From NCBI GenBank assembly GCA_015075175.1, contig JABTUV010000009.1:62001-126000 (forward strand): a DNA stretch of 64,000 nucleotides, read 5' to 3'. The position numbers were made by a program, and so were the translations under genes. Shown piece by piece: positions 55,005-62,561 of this stretch. Numbering within the stretch: position 1 is the first letter of the stretch; the number at the start of each line of letters is the position of its first letter. This DNA comes from a bacterium (GTDB lineage: Bacteria > Hinthialibacterota > Hinthialibacteria > H5-UNCL2). The notes below the pieces were generated by a model that was not told where the DNA came from, made no database searches, and worked only from the letters and a program-made list of their open reading frames with translations.

Positions 55005-55019
55005 TGGCACGGCCTTTGC
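55005..55019 (+). promoter_or_regulatory. Sigma54 promoter of the hydrogenase operon
   Basis: TGGCACGGCCTTTGC: exact -24 TGGCAC and -12 TTGC elements with the required spacing (GG at 55006-55007, GC at 55018-55019). The hydB start codon lies 45 bp downstream, behind a GGGAGGGG Shine-Dalgarno. Transcription would depend on an activator of the NtrC type, not encoded in this window. Confidence 0.85.
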
Positions 55020-55063
55020 CTTCTCTCTGCGGAACTACCGCTCGAACACGTGGGAGGGGCCTC

Positions 55064-56161
55064 GTGACCAACAAGTTTCTTGCCAACCAGGAAATCCCCT
55101 CGTTTCTGTCCGCCCTGGCCCAGGAGTACCAAGTCATCGCGCCGGTTCGCCGCAGCGAAGTCCTGCCCGACGGCTCCAGCCGCTACTCGTTCCAGCCGCT
55201 CAACGCCGGTCCGGGCGATGCGACCGGCCTGTCGGCGGCCGTGCTGGATTATCCCATCGCCCTCAACGACCCGAAGAAGTTCTTCTTTCCCGCCCGCGAG
55301 GAGCTCCTGCGCTTCCAGCGCGACGGCTCGGGCCAGTTCGGGTCCGCCCGCGACCTTTCCGAGACCATCGCACCGCCGCCCCGCGCGCTGGTGGGTCTGC
55401 ATCCCTGCGACGTGGCCGCGCTGGAGCAACTCGACCTCTACTTCGGCTCCGACCGCATCGACCCCTATTACCAGGCGCGCCGCAGCGGCCGCCTCCTGCT
55501 CGTCGCCGTCTCGTGCCTGTCGCCGTGCAGCGAAGAATGCTTCTGCGCCTCCATGAAAACCTATCGCGTCGATTCCGGCTACGATTTGCTCCTGACGCGA
55601 CTGGGCGAAGGTTTCGCGGCGACCGCCGCCTCCGAGCTGGGAGACCAGTGGTTGCAGCGCCTCACCAGCCTGGCGCCGCTGGACGCCGACCGCGAGGAGC
55701 TCCTCACCGAAGTGTTCTCCGAAATCGAGGAGACCTTTGCCGCCGGCGTCGCCTTCGACGCCGCCGCCGTGCCCCGCAACCTCGCCAAAGGCTACCGCGA
55801 CCCCGTCTGGCGCGAGGAGGCCGAGCGCTGTCTCTCCTGCGGCTCCTGTAACCTGGTCTGTCCCACCTGCTACTGCTTCGACGTGTTCGACGAAGTGGAC
55901 ATCGCGGCAACCGAGGGGGCGCGGCTGCGCACCTGGGACGGCTGCATGTTGAAGTCGTTCGCCGAAATCGCCGGCGGCGAAAACTTCCGCGCGGCCCGGG
56001 AAGCCCGCTTGCGCCATCGCATCAACCGCAAGGGCAGCTATCTCCATCAACGCTACGGGCGCCTGTTCTGCGTCGGCTGCGGCCGCTGCGCCTCCGCCTG
56101 CCTCGTCGACATCTCTCCGGCCACCATCTTTCGCACCCTGGAGGAACGCTATGGGCATTAA
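55064..56161 (+). CDS. hydB: Group 3b-type hydrogenase, iron-sulfur beta subunit
   Basis: 365 residues from a GTG. The N-terminal part resembles AsrA/HydB (YPIALNDPKKFFFPAREELLRF, LVGLHPCDVAALEQLD, YxARRxGRLLLVAVSCLSPC). Two ferredoxin-like cysteine clusters follow (CLSCGSCNLVCPTCYC; CVGCGRCASACLVDI). It passes electrons between the FAD subunit and the [NiFe] dimer. Gene order beta-gamma-delta-alpha is that of the archaeal and bacterial NADP-linked sulfhydrogenases. It overlaps the next gene by 11 bp. Confidence 0.9.
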   Translation: MTNKFLANQEIPSFLSALAQEYQVIAPVRRSEVLPDGSSRYSFQPLNAGPGDATGLSAAVLDYPIALNDPKKFFFPAREELLRFQRDGSGQFGSARDLSETIAPPPRALVGLHPCDVAALEQLDLYFGSDRIDPYYQARRSGRLLLVAVSCLSPCSEECFCASMKTYRVDSGYDLLLTRLGEGFAATAASELGDQWLQRLTSLAPLDADREELLTEVFSEIEETFAAGVAFDAAAVPRNLAKGYRDPVWREEAERCLSCGSCNLVCPTCYCFDVFDEVDIAATEGARLRTWDGCMLKSFAEIAGGENFRAAREARLRHRINRKGSYLHQRYGRLFCVGCGRCASACLVDISPATIFRTLEERYGH

Positions 56162-56999
56162 ATTGCGTCACTTCGAGCCGTCCAAGGTCTCCTATCTCTC
56201 CCTGCCCGCGCGCATCGAGAGCGTCCAGAAACTGACCCGGGCGGAGACGCTCTATCGCATTCAGTTGTGTGACGGCCGGCCGCTCGGCCACCAGCCGGGC
56301 CAGTTTGTGCAGGTCTCCCTTTTCGGCGTAGGCGAGGCCCCCATCTCCATCACGTCCTCGCCCACCCAAACCCCCGGTTTCGAGCTGTGCGTGCGCCGCG
56401 TGGGCAGCGTCACCGGCGCCCTCGCCCGCCTCTCGGAGGGCGCCACGCTGGGCATCCGCGGCCCCTTCGGAAGCGGCTTCCCCGTCCAACAATTGACCGG
56501 CCGCAACCTCGTCCTGGTCGCCGGCGGCCTCGGCCTCGCGCCCCTCCGCTCCCTCATCAACTACGTCCTGGACAAGCGCCCCGACTTCGGCGAGGTTCAC
56601 GTCGTCTACGGGACCCGCTCCCCCGACGACATCCTCTTCCAGCGCGACATCATCAGCTGGTCCACTTCCGACATCGTCCGGTTCCACCTCACCGTGGACA
56701 TCGCCCCCGTCGGCTGGCGCGGCAACGTCGGCGTCGTCACCACCCTCTTTCCCCGCCTCACCGTCGATCCCGACAACACCAGCGCCGTCATCGTCGGTCC
56801 GCCCGTCATGTACAAATTCGTGGTGCGCGAACTCCTGGAGATGGGCGTCTCCGCCGACCAGATGTTCCTGTCGCTGGAGCGCCGCATGAAGTGCGGCCTG
56901 GGCAAGTGCGGCCACTGCCAGATCAACCAGGTCTACGTCTGCCAGGAAGGCCCCTGCTTCTGCTACGCCGATCTCGCCGACCTGCCGGAGGCCATCTGA
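56151..56999 (+). CDS. hydG: Group 3b-type hydrogenase, FAD/NAD(P)-binding gamma subunit
   Basis: 282 residues. An FAD-binding barrel (PGQFVQVSLFGVGEAPISITSSP), a nucleotide-binding GGLGLAPLRSLI segment and a C-terminal [2Fe-2S] cysteine set (RRMKCGLGKCGHCQINQVYVCQEGPCF), as in ferredoxin-NADP reductase-like HydG/PyrK proteins. It exchanges electrons with NAD(P)H. Note that this hydG is the hydrogenase subunit, not the [FeFe] maturase of the same name. Confidence 0.92.
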   Translation: MGIKLRHFEPSKVSYLSLPARIESVQKLTRAETLYRIQLCDGRPLGHQPGQFVQVSLFGVGEAPISITSSPTQTPGFELCVRRVGSVTGALARLSEGATLGIRGPFGSGFPVQQLTGRNLVLVAGGLGLAPLRSLINYVLDKRPDFGEVHVVYGTRSPDDILFQRDIISWSTSDIVRFHLTVDIAPVGWRGNVGVVTTLFPRLTVDPDNTSAVIVGPPVMYKFVVRELLEMGVSADQMFLSLERRMKCGLGKCGHCQINQVYVCQEGPCFCYADLADLPEAI

Positions 57000-57736
57000 T
57001 GAAACCCAAAGTCGCCTTCTTCAGCTTCACCAGTTGCGAGGGCTGCCAGCTCACGGTGCTGGAGTGCGAAGACATCCTCCTGGACATGCTGGGCCAGATC
57101 GAGATCGTGCGCTTCCGCGAAGCCTCCAGCCTGAAACGCGACGACTACGAGATCGCCTTCATCGAGGGCTCGGCCAGCCGCCCCGACGACGTGACGCGCA
57201 TGAGAAAAATCCGCGAGCGCGCCAACCTCGTGGTCGCCATCGGCGCCTGCGCCGTCAGCGGCGGCGTCAACTTCATGAAGAACTTTCACTATCTCCAGCG
57301 CACCCGCGAGCATGTGTACGGCGCGCAGGCCGACTGGTTCCCCACCACCCAGGTGCAACCCGTGGAAGCCGTCATCAAGGTGGACCACTCCGTTTACGGC
57401 TGCCCCATGACCAAGGACGAGTTCTTGGAGACGGTCAAGAGCCTCTTGGTGGGACGTACCCCGCGCATTCCTCAGTATCCGGTCTGCGTCGAGTGCAAGA
57501 TGGCGGAAAACGTGTGCCTGTTTCATCGCGGTCAGACCTGCCTGGGGCCGGTCATCCGGGCCGGCTGCCAGGCCTTCTGTCCCGGCCTGGGTGCGGGCTG
57601 CGACGGCTGCCGCGGCCTGGCCCCCGACCACAACCTGGCCTCCCTGACCAACGTGCTGGGCGAGTACGGCATGAAACCGGAGGAGGTCCGGCGCAAGCTG
57701 CGCCTGTTCAACGGCTACATCGAGGTGCAACCATGA
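56999..57736 (+). CDS. hydD: Group 3b-type hydrogenase, small (delta) subunit
   Basis: 245 residues. FTSCEGCQLTVLECED carries the first two proximal-cluster cysteines; GACAVSGGVNFMKN and VYGCPMTKDEFLE the others, followed by CVECKMAENVCLFHRGQTCLGPVIRAGCQAFCPGLGAGCDGCRG for further clusters. It is short, without a Tat signal, as in cytoplasmic group 3 enzymes. Start and stop overlap the neighbours (TGATG and ATGA). Confidence 0.93.
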   Translation: MKPKVAFFSFTSCEGCQLTVLECEDILLDMLGQIEIVRFREASSLKRDDYEIAFIEGSASRPDDVTRMRKIRERANLVVAIGACAVSGGVNFMKNFHYLQRTREHVYGAQADWFPTTQVQPVEAVIKVDHSVYGCPMTKDEFLETVKSLLVGRTPRIPQYPVCVECKMAENVCLFHRGQTCLGPVIRAGCQAFCPGLGAGCDGCRGLAPDHNLASLTNVLGEYGMKPEEVRRKLRLFNGYIEVQP

Positions 57737-59019
57737 CCGACATCACCATCAACGTCGAGCACATCGCCCGCGTGGAAGGCCACGGCAACGTGGTCATGTC
57801 GGTGCGCGACGGCCGGATCAAGGAACTGCGGCTGGAGATCGTCGAGTCCCCCCGCTTCTTCGAGGTCATGCTGCAGGGCCGGCCCTGGCACGAGGTCCCC
57901 CACATCGTCGCCCGCATCTGCGGCATCTGCGCCGCCAGCCACACCTTGGCTTCTCTCCGCGCCGTCGAGGACGCCTTCAAGCTCGTCCCCAGCCCCCAGA
58001 CCGTCCTCTTGCGCAAGCTGCTGCTCTACGGCGAGTTCCTCCAGAGCCACCTTCTGCACGTCTATTTCCTCGTGGCGCCGGACTTCTTCCGGGTCGACAG
58101 CGTCATCCCGCTGGCCTCCACCCATCCTGAAGTCGTCAAGCGGGCGCTGCGCATGAAGATGCTGGCCAACGAACTCTGCGCGGTCGTGGGCGGGCGCCAC
58201 ATCCATCCCGTCACGCCCGTCCCGGGCGGCTTCACCCGCCTGAACCGGAACTGACCGCCATCCGCGCCAAGGCTGGCCGAGATGGAGGCCGACCTGGTCG
58301 AGACCGTCAAGCTCTATAAGACGCTGGAAATACCCGCCTTCTCGCGTCCCACTACCTGCGTTTCGCTGGCCGATCCCGACGAGTACCCGCTCTACTCGGG
58401 CCTGGTAGGATGCAGCGGCCGCCCCGCCATTCCCGTCATCGACTATCAGACGCTGGTGCACGAATACGTGGTCCCGCACAGCGCGGCCAAGCACGCCTCG
58501 GGTTACGAGGCGCCCTACCTGGTGGGCGCACTGGCGCGCGTCAACAACAACCACAAGCTACTGTCGCCGCGCGCCCAAGAGGTCGCGGCGGAACTGGGAC
58601 TGGAGATTCCCAATTCCAACACCTTCCACAACAACACCGCGCAACTGGTCGAGTGCGTGCACTGCTGGGAACAATCGCTGGCCATCCTGGACCGCTTGCT
58701 GGAACAGGGAATCGAGCCGGAGACGCCGCAGGTCCAGCCGCGCGCCGGCCACGGCTACGGCGCCGTCGAGGCCCCCCGCGGCATCCTTTTTCACGAGTAC
58801 GAGTTCGACAAGGACGCCCGCGTCAAGCGCGCCAACTGCGTCATTCCCACCGCCCAGAATCTGGCCAACTGCGAGGCCGACCTGCAGGCTTTCGCCCCCA
58901 GCCTGTTGAGCCGCCCCGCGGACGAAATCCGCCTCGCCCTGGAGATGCTCGTGCGCGCCTACGATCCCTGCATCTCCTGCGCGACCCATCTTCTGGACGT
59001 GGAGTTCGTCGATGAATAG
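57733..59019 (+). CDS. hydA: Group 3b-type [NiFe] hydrogenase, large (alpha) subunit, compensated frame break
   Basis: About 428 residues. Nickel ligands are present at both ends: RICGICAASH (L1) and DPCISCATH (L2), with IARVEGHGN at the start. Between about 58234 and 58268 the frame shifts and returns: PEPELTAIRAK is read in another frame, and the original frame, with a TGA at 58251-58253, would stop. Both flanks are in the same frame, so the net shift is zero. The C-terminus continues past the L2 His (LLDVEFVDE), giving a cleavable tail for the protease next door. Either two sequence errors or a very recent mutation. Confidence 0.88.
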
Positions 59020-59554
59020 GATGCTCGTGGCCGCAGTCGGCGGGGAACTGGCGACCGACGACGCCGTCGGTCTCCACGTCCTGCGACGCCTCCAAGCGGT
59101 CGGCGGCTACCCGGACGCGGACCTCCTGGACGCCGGCACCGCCGGCTTCGACCTGGTCGCGCGCCTCTCCCAGTATGAGCGCGCCGTCATCCTCGACGCC
59201 GCCCTGCTCGGCGCCCCTCCCGGAACCGTCCGCGCCTTCACCCCCGCGGACTATCGCCCCAAGCGGCCGGCGCCCCTCTCCGGCCACACGATCAGTCTGG
59301 ACAGCGTCCTCTCCGCGGCGCGATACTTGGACGTGAATAGCGAACTCCTGCTCGTCGGCATCCAGCCCTCCCGCGTCACGCCCGGCTACGGCCTGTCGCC
59401 CGAAATGCAGGCGCTCCTGCCGCGCATCACCGCCGAGGTGGACGCCATCATTCGCCGGCAACTCCTAACCGGCTGGATGGCACCCGCGTGGCACAGGCCC
59501 TTCGACTGGGCTCAGGGGAGCCATTCCGGCCCGTGTGCGGCGAGTGAGGATTAA
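59012..59554 (+). CDS. Hydrogenase maturation protease (HycI/HyaD family)
   Basis: 180 residues. AVGGELATDDAVGLHVLRRL (the GxxLxxDDxxG pattern with the metal Asp), LLDAGTAGFDLVARLSQYERAVILDAA and GHTISLDSVLSAARYL match the endopeptidases that remove the C-terminal tail of the large subunit after nickel insertion. The start overlaps the hydA stop by 8 bp. The extra C-terminal 30 residues are not conserved-looking. Confidence 0.9.
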   Translation: MNRMLVAAVGGELATDDAVGLHVLRRLQAVGGYPDADLLDAGTAGFDLVARLSQYERAVILDAALLGAPPGTVRAFTPADYRPKRPAPLSGHTISLDSVLSAARYLDVNSELLLVGIQPSRVTPGYGLSPEMQALLPRITAEVDAIIRRQLLTGWMAPAWHRPFDWAQGSHSGPCAASED

Positions 59555-59616
59555 GATTAAGAGCAAGATTAAGAGTAAGAGCAAGACTAAGAGAATGCTC
59601 CTGGAGGCACGGCATC

Positions 59617-60078
59617 ATGGTTACCGCTGACGACCTGTCCGACATCTGGTTCTTTCAGGGACTGTCCGAAAAGCACAAGGAGAAGATCGGGGCGCTGTGT
59701 GAACCGATCGAATACAAGGCCACGCAGGTGATCTTCCGCGAGTACACGCCGGCGCAACAGGTGTTCATCCAGAAGAGCGGGCGCATCGCCATCACCATCG
59801 ACGTCGGCAACGAGCGCACCGCCCTCGTGGGGACCATCACCTCGGGCCGCATGTTCGGATGGTCGGCGCTGGTCCCGCCCAACCAGTGGACGGCGACCGC
59901 CTCCGCCATCGAGAACTCCGTCGTCTACCGCATCGACGGCGAGGCGCTGCGCAAGATGATGGAGGAGGACACCGAACTCGGCTACCAGTTCATGCGCCGG
60001 CTGGTCGCGGTCGTCTCGGGACGGCTCAAAGACACGCGCCTGCAACTCATCAGCCTGATGAACTGGCCGCGCGACTGA
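59617..60078 (+). CDS. Cyclic-nucleotide-binding-domain protein
   Basis: 153 residues: a single cNMP-binding fold (IGALCEPIEYKATQVIFREY, VFIQKSGRIAITIDVG, GRMFGWSALVPPNQWTATASAIENSVVYRIDGEAL) without the Crp DNA-binding HTH. It follows the hydrogenase genes after a 62-bp gap holding an aagattaagag-type repeat and a TGGAGG Shine-Dalgarno. Stand-alone cNMP-binding proteins are often encoded beside group 3b hydrogenases, so a regulatory contact with the enzyme is plausible but unproven. Confidence 0.82.
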   Translation: MVTADDLSDIWFFQGLSEKHKEKIGALCEPIEYKATQVIFREYTPAQQVFIQKSGRIAITIDVGNERTALVGTITSGRMFGWSALVPPNQWTATASAIENSVVYRIDGEALRKMMEEDTELGYQFMRRLVAVVSGRLKDTRLQLISLMNWPRD

Positions 60079-60418
60079 CGCAAACCGGCGCCGGTACCGG
60101 CGCGGCCACAGTCTGTCCGGCATCGAGACGCCGTAGTTGCGCAGCGTGCTGCGCCGCACTTCGTGGTCGTGTTCCCAAGTACGATGACACATGATCGGCG
60201 CGTGGGAGCGGGGTGCCACCCTTTTGTACTCAAATGGGTGGACGGGGTTGCTCCGCGCCAACCTGGGAGGCCGAGGCTCCGCCACAGCACCCCTTGGAGT
60301 ACTAAGGGGTGGCGCGCCGGCGGCCCTTTGATTCAAATCAGAGGTCCGCAAGGCCGCCATGCTCGCGGCGGCAAGCAGCCGCACTCCACATCGTCAAGGC
60401 CCGCAGGGGCGTGCGCCT
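60079..60418. repeat. Repeat-rich gap: families B and C and a gtgccaccc palindrome
   Basis: A family B arm at 60131-60156 (same catcgaga flank as 47081), an imperfect palindrome built of gggtgccaccctttt and aaggggtggcgcgcc near 60210-60320, and a family C arm at 60364-60389. No gene is visible. It separates convergent genes, so the hairpins may also terminate transcription. Confidence 0.65.
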
Positions 60419-62300
60419 TCAAAAGGCGTGACCGATGCTGAAGTGCAACCGCCAGTCGTCCTCGTGCTCCTTGGGTTCCAAGTTGACCGCCGCGTCCACC
60501 CGAATGGCGGCTACCGGCGAGATGAACCGCAGCCCCGCTCCCGCGCTCTGCCGCAGGTCCCCCGGGTCCAGCTGCGAAACGCCCTCCCACACGTTGCCCG
60601 TATCATAGAACACCGCCCCCCGCAGCCGCTTGTACACGGGAAAGCGATACTCGGCGGATAGTAGCAGCATGGCGTCGCCGCCCACGTACTTGCCATAAGC
60701 GTCGCGCGGCCCCACCTTGTCGCGCTCGAATCCCCGCAGCGTGTCGTCCCCGCCTAGGAGAAAGCGCTCGCCCAAGGGCGACTCCTCCGAGCGGCCGTAA
60801 GGCTCCAACCACCCCACTTCGCCGTACAGCGCCAGCGTGGTGGAACGGCTCGTGGGCAGGAACCAGGCCCGCGAGCACGCCGCCGTCACGAAGTCGAAAT
60901 CGCCCACCAACGGTCCGCCCGCCAGCTCCACCTCCAGCCGCGACAGGCTGCCCCGATGCGGGTCCAGCGGCAGGTCGCGGGCGTCGTGAACCAACGCCGC
61001 CGCCAGCTTCGACAGCATCCCCTCGCTCTCCCGCAAGTCCAACCGCGAACGGTCCACGCTCACGTCCGAGAGCGAGAGGTCCTCCAGCGAGTACTTCCAG
61101 GACACCGTCCAGCGCCGGCCCATCCGGCGATGTAGGGCGACGCTGCCGCCCATCCGCTCCACGTCGAAACTGGGCTCGTCCTTCATACGATGATAAAGCT
61201 CCGACTTCAGGTCATAACCCGATCCCAGAAACCGCGGGACCTGGTAGTAGAGGCTCTCCTCGTCGCCGATGTCGGAGACCTCGGCCAACAGTCCCAGCGC
61301 GTGGGCGCGGCCGAAAAGATTGGAGTAGGCGGCTTCGGCGCTGGCGCGCGGCCCGTAGAGCGTGGCGTACCCGCCCCCCAGCCGCAGCCGCGCAAACCTG
61401 CCCTCCTCCACCGCTACGCGCACGTCCGCGGTCGGCTCTCCTACCATGGGACTGGCCGCTTCCACCGTTACGGACGAGAAAAGGCCCAAAGCGAAGATGT
61501 CGCGGCGCGTCTCGTACAGTTCCCGCCGCGAGTACGGCTCGCCGGGTTCGACGGTCACGCGCCGACGGATCACTTCCGGCCGCGTCTTGTCATATCCCTC
61601 CAGAATCACGTCTCCCACAAAAACCCGCGTGCCCTCGACGATTTGATAGCCGGCCGCGGCCGCATGGAGCTCATGGTTCACGTCAACCGACAGCGACACG
61701 TCGGCGTAGGCGTAACCCAGGTTGCGATAGTGGTCCAGGAGCCGCGCGCGCGCCGCGTCCACTTCGATGGGGTTGTACGGTCCGCCCACGGAGAGCGCCG
61801 TCAACTCCAACAAGCGGCTGGCGGACTCCACCTCCGCACCGGAAAAGTCCACCCGCCCCAGCCGGTAGCGTGGACCTTCCGTGACGTGATGATGGACGGC
61901 GGCACGGCCCGTGCCCGCCTCCAGCGTCTCGCTGCCCGTCACATCCGCGACGAGGAACCCGTGCGCCCGGTAGTAATCCCCGAGGCGGCGCCGATCCTCG
62001 GCGACGGCGTGCCGGTCGAAGGGCAGCGACCGCCCCCAGCGGCGCGGCCGCTGCGCCAGGATGCCCATCAACTCGCCGCGGTCGAAGGCAAGATTACCCT
62101 CCAGCGCCGCCTCGTGCACCGTGTGGCGCGGCCCTTCCATGATTTCAAGCGCGGGGGCGGCCGCCGTTGCGCCGCCACGTCCATGCCCGAAACCACGACC
62201 TCCGCGTATCCGCGGCGGCTGTAAAGCTCACGCACCGACGCGGCGATCTCCTCGACCAGGTGGGGTGAATAGCGCGCGTACTCCAGGCCGGTCCAATATC
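60419..62300 (-). CDS. TamA/BamA-like Omp85 outer-membrane protein, N-terminus disrupted
   Basis: The long frame (60419-62140) has several POTRA repeats (YRLGRVDFSGAEVESASRLL, AYADVSLSVDVNHELHAAAA, VFVGDVILEGYDKTRPEVI) and a 16-strand Omp85 barrel with the LGGDDTLRGFERD motif and a C-terminal Phe (FSIGHAF). Upstream homology (SPHLVEEIAASVRELYSRRGYAEVVVSGMDV) is in another frame, joined near 62150, and stops by about 62300, where repeat sequence begins; the signal peptide is missing. With the TamB-like gene upstream it would form a translocation and assembly module. Confidence 0.82.
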
Positions 62301-62456
62301 GCCTCAAGCAGCCTGCCCGCGACCTGCCGCTGGCCCCGGCTCGACGCGATAGTCGCGCCCCCTTCGCTTCAGAAGCGATGGCGGACGCCCCACACAAGAG
62401 ACGAGCAACAGGCTGGCGCCGACTCCAGAATGGTGGCTCGTAAGAAACAAGACCGA

Positions 62457-62529
62457 GTCCTCGAGTAGCGGCCCGCCGATTTCCTTCCAGTGTCCTGATA
62501 CGTAACTCCGGGCCGCGTATCGAGAGGAC
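62457..62529. repeat. Palindromic repeat, family E, copy 3 (extended stem)
   Basis: Outer arms gtcctcgagtag and a matching cgtatcgagaggac, inner stem gcggccc/gggccgc, with a longer loop than copies 1 and 2. It lies between the TamB-like stop and the truncated TamA-like gene. Confidence 0.75.
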
Positions 62530-62561
62530 GGCTTTTCGCTGCCACCTTCGTGAAGAGCGCG

